Source: DAOUBA01 sp034432855 (GTDB lineage Bacteria > Chloroflexota > Anaerolineae > B4-G1). From it: 26,849 nt of DNA. The stretch covers positions 1 to 26,849 of the forward strand of contig DAOUBA010000154.1 in assembly GCA_034432855.1 (NCBI GenBank). Direction: 5' to 3'. The translations under genes were made by a program, and so were the position numbers. Below the pieces are notes generated by a model. That model saw nothing but the letters and a program-made list of their open reading frames with translations, did not search any database and was not told the origin of the DNA. Of the stretch, positions 15,434 to 22,984 are shown in pieces (position 1 is the first letter of the stretch; every line of letters begins with the position of its first letter).

Positions 15434-16708
15434 TCATTGAAACGCCTGTAGGCTCTCAAGTTGTGACGAATAGGCCGGTTGTGGTTGCTTTGGGGGGTGT
15501 ATCCACAGGGCCATGGCTACCTGGACAAGCAAATAGCCCACGTATTGTGTGTTGACAAAGCGTCCCAGAAAGATTGCGGTAGAAAAGAAGACCGTTTGGA
15601 ATGTCAACGCGGCCTGTAGACTACCCAGTCGCCATGTCAGGTAGCCCGTCACTGCGAGCATGGTAATCAGGATAGGCCAACCAATCGCAGGGATGACGGT
15701 CGCTATAGATGGCGGTAGCATGGCCTGGAGACTCATTCCGCTGATGGGCCAGCTATCGGGTATTCCCCCTATGAGGAACAGTACTGTATCCTCGATGAAG
15801 GCGCGCGGGTTCCATAACAGAAATGGCATTACAAAGATGGCGAGCGGTATGAGAAAAGCGACGATGGGGCTTAGAGTGTCCTTCAGTGTGCGTGGATGTT
15901 CCGTCGCCAGCCAATGGATAAAGAGGAAGGGCATGGCTACGCCTGCGATTTGCTTGGTGGCAATCGTAAGACTCAAACTTAGGAAGGCCAATGTCCATCG
16001 TCGCTGCGAGGCGAAGAGGCAAGCATATAACCATCCCACAATGATCAGGGCATCGAGATTACCGTAGGTGTAAGCGACGATGAGTAGAGGGTTCAGGCCA
16101 ATGACGGTGCATAGAGCGTTGGTCTCGTGTCGTGTTGTCGTTATCTTGGTCGCCAGAATAAGGCTGATGAGATAGGCTGCGAGTAGAATAAGGCGATGGT
16201 CGTACCAGTGGACCAAGGGGCGTACCATTTCTCCTGGCACGGCCAAAAGGAATGCCAAAGGCATATAGGCGAAGTGATGCAGGGCGGGATTGACATCAAG
16301 GCCAGCCCAGGAAAAATCCCAATCGGCCAGAGGGGTATTCAGATAGTTTTCGACGTAGGGGTTCTTGCCGGCTAATATGAAGCGGGCTGCTGCTTCCACC
16401 TGGATCAGGCTATCTTGGGCGAAATGGACCGGTGTGGAGCGGGCCCGTTCCACCATGAGCAGTACTGTGGGTAGGATCACGAGCGTACTGATCGCCGTGG
16501 CGATGATGGCCGTTTGTGCGCGGGGGACGAGTCGGATGATCTGCGGTTGGGGCACGGCGGCAGCCACATCTAGCGCCATATATGACAACGCGCAGAGTAC
16601 GAGGAATGCACTCAAGATGTTTTGGTTGACGTAGACGAAGAATAGGGCTACCAGTAAGAACGCAAGCGTGTCGCAACGGAAGACGGGCTGGTACTTGTTC
16701 TGTTTCAT
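15434..16708 (-). CDS. GT87/DUF2029-like membrane protein
   Basis: This 424-aa polytopic protein has about ten helices. After the first three helices, an outer loop holds DSLIQVEAAARFILAGKNPYVENY, which matches the D-x-x-x-Y..A..F..G.NPY pattern of GT87-like mannosyltransferases. HHFAYMPLAFLLAVPGE, then YTYGNLDALIIVGWLYA and LSLTIATKQIAGVAMPFLF (the family's KQ/K-x-x region) follow. It is likely a GT-C transferase using a polyprenyl-linked sugar; this is inference from the family. I chose the ATG at 16708 over an open frame reaching 16810, which would run into the divergent gene and lacks sequence support. The gene looks less GC-rich than its neighbours and points the other way, splitting the island, so it may have been added separately. 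It is divergent from the YfhO-like gene at 16777. Confidence 0.75.
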   Translation of the reverse strand: MKQNKYQPVFRCDTLAFLLVALFFVYVNQNILSAFLVLCALSYMALDVAAAVPQPQIIRLVPRAQTAIIATAISTLVILPTVLLMVERARSTPVHFAQDSLIQVEAAARFILAGKNPYVENYLNTPLADWDFSWAGLDVNPALHHFAYMPLAFLLAVPGEMVRPLVHWYDHRLILLAAYLISLILATKITTTRHETNALCTVIGLNPLLIVAYTYGNLDALIIVGWLYACLFASQRRWTLAFLSLSLTIATKQIAGVAMPFLFIHWLATEHPRTLKDTLSPIVAFLIPLAIFVMPFLLWNPRAFIEDTVLFLIGGIPDSWPISGMSLQAMLPPSIATVIPAIGWPILITMLAVTGYLTWRLGSLQAALTFQTVFFSTAIFLGRFVNTQYVGYLLVQVAMALWIHPPKQPQPAYSSQLESLQAFQ

Positions 16709-16776
16709 TGCGATGTCCGGGTTTCGCCAAAGGTTGCTATTAGTATAACACAGTGTATACAAGCAGAACAGTGCGA
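16709..16776. promoter_or_regulatory. Divergent promoter region (tentative)
   Basis: The AT-rich patch TTAGTATAACAC (16739-16750) can supply a -10 box for each direction: TATAAC (16744-16749) on the plus strand and TATACT (complement of 16742-16747) on the minus strand. I see no good -35 box at the right spacing for either. It is the only visible place for control of the two divergent genes. Confidence 0.3.
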
Positions 16777-19056
16777 ATGGCGATGGGATGGCATAAAGGT
16801 TGGGTAGCATGCACGGTCGTTATTGTCGCTGTGATGGCGTTGTTGGCGCCTTGGTTGTTCGACCGTGAACTGGCCATCGTCTCACCGACCCAATTGGGCA
16901 CGGATTTCATCACGAAGCAGTGGCCGAATGCGACTTTTGTCGTTCGGGCCGTGCAGCAATGGGGCGAGATACCCTTATGGCGTATTGCGGCGATGGGGGG
17001 TGTCCCCATCATCGGCAATCCCTCGATGTTGTTGCTATATCCACCATATTGGCTCGTCTTCTTGTTCCCTATAGGTTGGGCTTTCACTTTATATTTCGCG
17101 CTGCACCTGGTGTGGGCCGGGTGGGGTGTCTATGGCTTGGCACGCCAGGTGTTACGGCTGTCATCCGGTGCTGCGCTGCTCGCTGCTCTGGCATTTGCCC
17201 TCTCGGCCAAGATGGTGGCTCACCTGGGAGGCGGCCATATTGATATTGTTGCAGCAGTGGCATGGCTGCCGTGGCTCTGGTGGGCTGTGGATCGGTTGGC
17301 GCGGCAACCGGATTGGCTGTCTCTGGTGGGCGCTGCCGTGTCCGCAGCAGCACAGGTGCTGACCCATCTGCCGACCCTGTGGTTGAGTGCCTGGGTAGTA
17401 GGTGGGTGGTGGTTGTATGTCCGGGTCGCCGACCGGGGACCAGAGGCTTTGCGGCGATGGTGGCGATGTGCGTTTGCCGGGTTGGGCGCATCCGTGCTCG
17501 CGCTGGGGCTGGCGGCAGCGCAGTTGTGCCCAATGGTGGAATTGCTGCCGTTCGCCACCCGGAGCACCATGACGCTCGCCGAAGCGAGTCGGTATGCCCT
17601 GCCGGTGCCGTTGTTGATCGGACTGATTTTTCCTATGGCGTTGGCTTTCCCCGAGTGGGTCATTTATCCGGGGGTTGTGACGTTAGCGCTTGTCCCGGCC
17701 AGTGGGTTGGCACGCAGGTCGGTCAGGGGCTGGAGTTTCCTCCTCGCGCTGGCTATCGTTGGTACGGTCTTCTCCCTGGGTCAGGCGACACCGCTCTATA
17801 CGGGGCTCTTCCGTGTGTTGCCAGGGATGACCTGGCTGCGGGTGCCTGCACGGGCTATGTTCCTGGTTCAACTGGCGTTGGCGTTGTTGGCTGGTGTGGG
17901 ATGGGATGGTGTAAGGGAAAAGCCTTCTCCGGCGCTTGTGAGTTGGTGGGTATTGCTGGTATTGCTGGCAGCGGTTGGTACAGCATGGGCAGAATGGTTC
18001 CCCGGAGTCGTCATGATGTCCATCGGCAGCCTTGTTGTGGTGGTTGGGATGGTGGCGGTGCTGATGATGCGCTTACGTGTCCGACTATCCCGGCGGTATG
18101 CACTGGCTGCTTTGGCGACACTGGCTGTGTGTGAGGCGGTGGCTCTTTCGCCACAATTGATTGCCCGTGATCGGGTAGACGACCTTACGGCACCTATGCC
18201 CGTAGGCCGTTTTCTGGCCGGGCAGGACGGGCAATTTCGGGTCTACTCGTCGCACGGGTTGATCTCGTTGGCGCAAGCCGTTGCCAATGGGTTGGAGACC
18301 GTGGATGGCAACGACCCGTTCCAACTCGGTTATTACGTGCGCTGGGCCAATGTCGCCGGTGGGTGCGATCTCGAGGTGTATTCGGTGAGTGTGCCGGCTT
18401 GTGCCACTGATGAGGTGGATCCAGGGGCGTACTTGCGTGCACTGCCGGAGCCAGTTCTGCTGGGAGTGGCCAATGTGCGCTATGTGGTTGCCGATCATGA
18501 CTTGCCCCATTGGGCATCTCCGATCTGGCAGGATGGTGCGGTGCGAGTCTATGAAAACCCGGCTGTGTTACCTCGTGCTTTCGTTGTGCCCACGATCGAG
18601 ATAGAGGCCGACGACAGCTCTGCATTGGCATTGCTTCGGGCGCGGGGACCTGCAGTCGTGGCCGTACTTGCCGATGCTCCTTCCCGCGCACCGTCTGCCG
18701 GTGGAGTATATCGTCCGGCGCGAGTGGTGCATTGGGCTCCGAATCGCATCGAGGTGCACGCTGATGGGCCGGGATGGCTGGTGGTGAGTCAGGTGTGGGC
18801 GCCGGGGTGGCGGGCATACGTGGATGGTGTGCGAACTGAAATGTATCGGACGAATGTGGCATTTTGCGGTCTGGCGCTTCCTGCCGGTTCCCACGTTGTG
18901 ATGCTGGAATATGCCCCTACAGGCTGGGTGTGGGGCCGTTGGGTCAGTCTGGTTACTGTATTTGGTGTGGTTGCGGGATCCCCGGTCGCTCTATGGGGGC
19001 ATCGTCGTGACAGGAGGATGGGGCGCGTTTCCCAAGATGTGGTTTTTGGGTTATAG
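16777..19056 (+). CDS. YfhO-like GT-C membrane protein (second paralogue)
   Basis: This 759-aa polytopic protein is parallel to the one at 11475. After the first helix come the same outer-loop marks, FITKQWPNATFVVRAVQQ and GEIPLWRIAAMGGVPI, then KMVAHLGGGHIDIVAAVAWLPW and TWLRVPARAMFLVQ. About a dozen helices are followed by a soluble domain. The ending has APNRIEVHADGPGWLVVSQ, APGWRAYVDG and LPAGSHVVMLEYAPTG, the YfhO C-terminal signature. The start is uncertain: GTG 16753 overlaps a possible -10 box, so I prefer ATG 16777, with ATG 16783 also possible. None has a good ribosome-binding site. It precedes the next gene by 11 bp. In Gram-positive species YfhO transfers a sugar from undecaprenyl phosphate outside the membrane; here the acceptor is unknown. 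Confidence 0.8.
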   Translation: MAMGWHKGWVACTVVIVAVMALLAPWLFDRELAIVSPTQLGTDFITKQWPNATFVVRAVQQWGEIPLWRIAAMGGVPIIGNPSMLLLYPPYWLVFLFPIGWAFTLYFALHLVWAGWGVYGLARQVLRLSSGAALLAALAFALSAKMVAHLGGGHIDIVAAVAWLPWLWWAVDRLARQPDWLSLVGAAVSAAAQVLTHLPTLWLSAWVVGGWWLYVRVADRGPEALRRWWRCAFAGLGASVLALGLAAAQLCPMVELLPFATRSTMTLAEASRYALPVPLLIGLIFPMALAFPEWVIYPGVVTLALVPASGLARRSVRGWSFLLALAIVGTVFSLGQATPLYTGLFRVLPGMTWLRVPARAMFLVQLALALLAGVGWDGVREKPSPALVSWWVLLVLLAAVGTAWAEWFPGVVMMSIGSLVVVVGMVAVLMMRLRVRLSRRYALAALATLAVCEAVALSPQLIARDRVDDLTAPMPVGRFLAGQDGQFRVYSSHGLISLAQAVANGLETVDGNDPFQLGYYVRWANVAGGCDLEVYSVSVPACATDEVDPGAYLRALPEPVLLGVANVRYVVADHDLPHWASPIWQDGAVRVYENPAVLPRAFVVPTIEIEADDSSALALLRARGPAVVAVLADAPSRAPSAGGVYRPARVVHWAPNRIEVHADGPGWLVVSQVWAPGWRAYVDGVRTEMYRTNVAFCGLALPAGSHVVMLEYAPTGWVWGRWVSLVTVFGVVAGSPVALWGHRRDRRMGRVSQDVVFGL

Positions 19057-19067
19057 TAGGTGGGGGT

Positions 19068-20630
19068 ATGACGATGCGACACTGGCTGCTCCGGTTCGAC
19101 ACCCGCCGCCTGGCAACGGCGATTCTCTTCGTCGCGCTGTTCACGATGGCGGTGCGCGTTCCGGTGGATACCGATACCTGGTGGCACCTCGCCGCTGGGC
19201 GACAAACGCTGGCAAACGGTCATATCCTTCAAACCGACCTCTTCTCCCATACCCGCTATGGCTCGCCCTGGGTCAATCACAGTTGGCTCAGCCAGATCAT
19301 TCTCTACTGGCTGTTTGCGCGTTTCTCCTACGCCGGCCTGGGGTTGTGGATGGCGGCCGTGGTGACCGTTGCCTTCGCCCTCGTCTACCTGCAGATGGAA
19401 GGCGGCCCGTTTGTGCGGGCGTTCATCCTCATCCTGGCAGCGGCAACCTCGGCGGTGGTGTGGATCGCCCGTCCGCAATTGCTCTCGTTCTTGCTGACGG
19501 CAGTGGTGGCGTACGTCCTGTACCTCTTCAAGTGGCGGCGGGTAAACCGGCTATGGCTGCTGCCGCTCGTCTTCATCCTGTGGGTCAACCTGCACGCCGG
19601 GTATGCACTGGGCTTTATGGTGCTGGCGGCGTTCGTCGCCGGCGAGGTGTTCAATCGGGTGTGGGGGCTGATTCTCGTTGAGGAGATGAGGAGATGGGGA
19701 GATGAGGGGAGGGGGAGTAACGACTCTTCATCTCCAGTGCTCACGTGGTGGGGCATCGGGCTCATCATTGGCGTTGCTATCATCTCGGCATTGCTTTTGG
19801 TTGTGAACCCCAATACGACCCGGATGTGGACCTATTATCTGGACACGGTGCGCATCGGCGTGTTGCAGGATTTCATCCAGGAGTGGCGTTCGCCCGACTT
19901 TCATCCGCTCTACACGCAACCCTTCATCTGGCTGCTGCTGGCGACGCTGGCTGCGATGGGGCTTTCGGGCCGGCGGGTGGACGGCAGCGACCTGGCGCTG
20001 GTGGGGATGTTCGCCTACGCCTCGCTCCTGGCCGGGCGCAATTTTGGCCCCTTCGCGCTCGTGACGGCACCGGTCTTGAGCCGTCACGTCACTCCGAGCC
20101 TGCACCGGCTCGGTGTCGCGTTGCACCGGCGAGGCGTCACGCTGTTCTCCCCCGCCTCCCCGCCTCCCCGCCCCTCTGTACAGAAGGGTGTGATCAATCT
20201 GCTGCTGCTTGCGCTGATCGTCGTCCTGGCGTTGGTAAAGGTTCGCATTCCACTCACTCCCGCCTTCAATGAGCAGGAGCAGCGTAAAGGGCTGCCGGTG
20301 GGCGCGGTAGAATGGATCCGCCAGTACCGTCCTCCGGCGGAGATGTTCAACCCCTACAATTGGGGCGGCTACCTGATCTGGGCGCTGTGGCCGGATTACA
20401 GGGTCTTTGTGGACGGGCGCACCGATCTCTATGGGGATACTCTCTTGCGCCAGTACCTGGAGGTACAGTTGGGTCGCCCTGGCTTTCAAGATGTGTTGAA
20501 GGAATATGGCATCAATCTCGTGCTGACCTATCCCGATGATGGCCTTTCACAGCAACTGGCCTGTTCAGGAGAGTGGCGAGAGGTCTATCGAGACGGAGTG
20601 GCGGTCGTGTGGATGCGTGAGGAAGAGTGA
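19068..20630 (+). CDS. Conserved polytopic membrane protein, GT-C-like
   Basis: This 520-aa protein belongs to a widespread bacterial membrane family without an assigned reaction that I can name with certainty. Near the N-terminus it has VDTDTWWHLAAGRQTL (about 33-48) and WVNHSWLSQIILYWLF, which look like the first outer loop of GT-C enzymes with an acidic D-x-D. About ten helices follow. The soluble C-terminal part holds FNPYNWGGYLIWAL and YRVFVDGRTDLYGD (about 427-457), followed by a short nucleotide-fold-like end. Starts at 19068 and 19074 are both possible; a G-rich ribosome-binding region lies just before. Residues about 205-222 and 331-369 come from low-complexity inserts. The stop overlaps the next start (TGATG). 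It is likely part of the same glycosylation operon. Confidence 0.7.
   Translation: MTMRHWLLRFDTRRLATAILFVALFTMAVRVPVDTDTWWHLAAGRQTLANGHILQTDLFSHTRYGSPWVNHSWLSQIILYWLFARFSYAGLGLWMAAVVTVAFALVYLQMEGGPFVRAFILILAAATSAVVWIARPQLLSFLLTAVVAYVLYLFKWRRVNRLWLLPLVFILWVNLHAGYALGFMVLAAFVAGEVFNRVWGLILVEEMRRWGDEGRGSNDSSSPVLTWWGIGLIIGVAIISALLLVVNPNTTRMWTYYLDTVRIGVLQDFIQEWRSPDFHPLYTQPFIWLLLATLAAMGLSGRRVDGSDLALVGMFAYASLLAGRNFGPFALVTAPVLSRHVTPSLHRLGVALHRRGVTLFSPASPPPRPSVQKGVINLLLLALIVVLALVKVRIPLTPAFNEQEQRKGLPVGAVEWIRQYRPPAEMFNPYNWGGYLIWALWPDYRVFVDGRTDLYGDTLLRQYLEVQLGRPGFQDVLKEYGINLVLTYPDDGLSQQLACSGEWREVYRDGVAVVWMREEE
19682..19735. repeat. In-frame purine repeat with inverted partner (GGAGATGA units)
   Basis: GGAGATGA occurs at 19682-19689 and 19698-19705 in a run of GGAGATG-like units. 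Its inverse TCATCTCC occurs at 19728-19735, so the tract can fold into a hairpin of at least eight pairs. It adds a charged loop with EEMRRWGDEGRGSNDSSS between two membrane helices of the gene at 19068. The design matches the elements at 4294 and 12105 but with a different unit. Confidence 0.7.
20060..20180. repeat. Cluster of hairpins and C-rich repeat inside a membrane-protein gene
   Basis: Three structures lie in a row. CGTGACGG (20060-20067) pairs with CCGTCACG (20081-20088). CCGAGCC (20094-20100) pairs with GGCTCGG (20107-20113). A C-rich tract with CTCCCCGC units (about 20150-20174) is followed by a near-perfect 18-bp palindrome around CTCTGTACAGA. The encoded loop repeats LHRLGVALHRRGV and ends in SPASPPPRPSVQ, between two membrane helices. 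Confidence 0.55.
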
Positions 20631-21790
20631 TGAAAAGACAATGGCTGCCGTTCCTCCTGTTCATCGCTTTTCGCCTGAGCCTGCTGGCCTTCTGGCCGGC
20701 GGATCAATTGGCCCGCTGGTCGGATTACGATTATTACTACGAGATTGCCGGATGGGTGAATGAAGGACGGCTTCCTTACATTCATTACTGGGTTGAGCAC
20801 GCGCCACTGTTCCCGTTTCTTTCCGTCCTACTATATTTGCTGTTGCCGCACTATCCGGCCTATGTCGCCGGGCTGGCGTTAGTGCAGTTGGTTTTCGAAA
20901 GCGGGTCGTTTGTTCTACTCTGCCGATTGGCCCGACGGATACTGGGGGAAGAACAGGCAGAGCGGACGGCCTGGGCCTATGCGCTGCTCTTTGCACCAGT
21001 GGTGACGTGGTGGCTGAGTTTCGACTCGATCGCTACGTTTTTCCTGTTGCTTGCCGTTGAGCGGTGGGTGACCGGTTGCCGGTTGCAGTCGGCGCTGGCG
21101 TTGGGGATGGGAGGGCTGACCAAGTGGTTCCCGCTATTGCTCTTCTTGCCTGTCGCTCTCCGTTTACGGCGCAATTGGCGAGAGGCCATTGTTTATGCCG
21201 TGGTGGCTGTCGCTGTCCTCGGGCTGGTAGTGGGTTTGCTGGCGGTATTCAGTCCGACCTATACCCTGGCCTCGCTGCGCACCCTGGCTGGCCGCGCCTC
21301 CTGGGAGACAGTGTGGGCGCTCGTGGATGGCAACCTGAAAACGGGCAATTATCAGGGGAGTCGTCTCGACCCCGCTGCGGCGGCTTTGCCCCAGGGCAAC
21401 CCGGCGCGCATTCCCATCTGGCTGACGACGCTCGTGTTCGGTGGGCTATATCTGTGGCTCTGGCAGCGGACATCTGGCCTGGAGGATGTCCGGCGGTTGT
21501 TCCGACTCACGGCTCTGACGGTGGTGCTTTTCTTCTTATGGTCGCGGGGCTGGAGCCCACAGTGGCTGGGGATGTTGGCGCCGCTCATGCTTCTGTCGCT
21601 GCCGCTGGAGCGGGCCGTGCTCTACCTGACGGTGCTGACCTTCATCAACATTGCCGAGTGGCCGGTATTGCTCTCGCGGGGGCTGAATCAGTGGCTCTAC
21701 CTGACAGTGCCGGTGCGGACGGCGCTGCTGGTGTGTATGTCGGTGGATATGTGGCGGCGCTTGTGCAATGAGCGTCTGATCGGAGGCTGA
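20630..21790 (+). CDS. GT-C-like polytopic membrane protein (mannosyltransferase-like)
   Basis: This 386-aa protein has about nine helices. Its first outer loop holds WSDYDYYYEIAGWVNEGRLPY and then HAPLFPFLSVLLYLLLP, the arrangement of GT-C mannosyltransferase-like proteins (acidic D-Y-x-x-Y and a proline-rich entry). GGLTKWFPLLLFLPVALRLR corresponds to the K-W/K-x-x-P segment of GT87-like proteins, and a late outer loop reads LKTGNYQGSRLDPAAAALP. ATG 20630 overlaps the previous stop codon by one base (TGATG), so translation is probably coupled; GTG 20627 is an alternative. GGAAGAG precedes it. A catalytic role in lipid-linked sugar transfer is inferred from the family and the neighbours only. 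Confidence 0.68.
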   Translation: MKRQWLPFLLFIAFRLSLLAFWPADQLARWSDYDYYYEIAGWVNEGRLPYIHYWVEHAPLFPFLSVLLYLLLPHYPAYVAGLALVQLVFESGSFVLLCRLARRILGEEQAERTAWAYALLFAPVVTWWLSFDSIATFFLLLAVERWVTGCRLQSALALGMGGLTKWFPLLLFLPVALRLRRNWREAIVYAVVAVAVLGLVVGLLAVFSPTYTLASLRTLAGRASWETVWALVDGNLKTGNYQGSRLDPAAAALPQGNPARIPIWLTTLVFGGLYLWLWQRTSGLEDVRRLFRLTALTVVLFFLWSRGWSPQWLGMLAPLMLLSLPLERAVLYLTVLTFINIAEWPVLLSRGLNQWLYLTVPVRTALLVCMSVDMWRRLCNERLIGG

Positions 21791-21793
21791 TGC

Positions 21794-22984
21794 ATGGGCG
21801 TTTTCTCTCGCGTGCACCGAAACGTCACGGCTGTGCTCTTGTTGGGTGCTGTTGGCCTGCTCGTCTTTTGCGTCAATCATCTATTTGGTGCCTCATTGAT
21901 GGGTGACATGGTCAATCGGGACTTGATGCACCTTTGGTTGGGGTCCAAGGCAGTAGTAATGGGACTCGATCCATACGATAAACAAGTGTGGCCCACACTG
22001 TGTGTGCGCTTCGGCAACACGATTTTTCAGGAGCCGGCATGCATTTATCCGATGTGGACGCTGGCCCTATTTGTGCCGATGGCATTGTTGCCCTTCTCCT
22101 GGGTTGTGCCTCTCTGGATGACTGCTAGCGAGTTGGCTTTAGTGGGGTCTATTTTCTTGCTCCTGGTTGTCATGCGTTGCCAGCATGAGCGGTGGATCGT
22201 CTTTTCAGCGTTTATAGGCAGCATGTTGTTCCGGCCGTTTATCGCCTCGCTCACGAGCGGGCAGATGGCTCCTTTCCTGTTGTTCATTGTGGCTGTTGCG
22301 TTGACGCTGTACGCGCGTGGGCAGAGTTTCTGGGCCGGTTTTCTGTTGGGATTGCTACTGATCAAGTTCCATCTGTTTGTCCTGTTTTTTCCAGCCGTGG
22401 GGTTGCTTTTCTTAGCACGGCGCGACTGGTGTGCATTGGGAGGGCTGGCTGCCAGCATTGCACTGCTTTTGGCTATCTCCTGGTTCGTCAGTCCCTGGTG
22501 GCCGCTGAGATGGATTGACGTGCGCGCCAAGACCGACTTGAGTTTCGCCACGCCGACACTTTGGGGACTGGCTTTCGATTGGATCGGGCCGACGTACTGG
22601 CCGCTTGCGGGGATATTAGCGGTGGCTGTGGTGAGCGGCGTAACGTTGTTCCTTGTCGTGCAGCACCGTGCCGATTGGCTTTTCGGTATTGGACTGGCGT
22701 TAAGCGGTTCGCTGCTGGTGACAATATATGCATGGAATTATGACCAGTTGCTTCTCCTGGCTCCGGCAATCGTGGCGTTCTGTTGCATGCGAGGTCGCCA
22801 GCCTTTCAGAATCATGGTGTGGTTGGGCTTGACATTTGCAGTGCCGTGGGGGCTCTTTTGGATCGCCAACCTGCGTGGCTTTGATTATTTGAGTGCCCTG
22901 GTCACCATTACGATCATGATGTACCTGTGCCTGGCCTGTTGGGCCGAACGGTGGGCGAAAGAGCATGAGGCGTCGGCTCTTTGA
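21794..22984 (+). CDS. GT87/DUF2029-family membrane protein
   Basis: This 396-aa polytopic protein is typical in length for GT87. The first outer loop has VNRDLMHLWLGSKAVVMGLDPYD, the D-x-x-x-W..s+a...G.dPYd signature of the family, followed by CIYPMWTLALFVPMALLP. SLTSGQMAPFLLFIVAVAL (the GQ-x-x motif) and GLLLIKFHLFVLFFP (K-x-h near the catalytic region) follow, then YAWNYDQLLLLAP. Family members studied in actinobacteria are polyprenyl-phosphate-mannose-dependent mannosyltransferases; the donor here is unknown. ATG 21794 has GGAGG seven nt upstream. The last 20 bases overlap the start of the next gene, another sign of a coupled operon. Confidence 0.8.
   Translation: MGVFSRVHRNVTAVLLLGAVGLLVFCVNHLFGASLMGDMVNRDLMHLWLGSKAVVMGLDPYDKQVWPTLCVRFGNTIFQEPACIYPMWTLALFVPMALLPFSWVVPLWMTASELALVGSIFLLLVVMRCQHERWIVFSAFIGSMLFRPFIASLTSGQMAPFLLFIVAVALTLYARGQSFWAGFLLGLLLIKFHLFVLFFPAVGLLFLARRDWCALGGLAASIALLLAISWFVSPWWPLRWIDVRAKTDLSFATPTLWGLAFDWIGPTYWPLAGILAVAVVSGVTLFLVVQHRADWLFGIGLALSGSLLVTIYAWNYDQLLLLAPAIVAFCCMRGRQPFRIMVWLGLTFAVPWGLFWIANLRGFDYLSALVTITIMMYLCLACWAERWAKEHEASAL

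Noticed and set aside
16709..16810. Upstream extension of the minus-strand GT87-like gene
   Set aside because: It would overlap the divergent YfhO-like gene, and 34 added residues have no support; MKQNKYQPVF is a more usual start.
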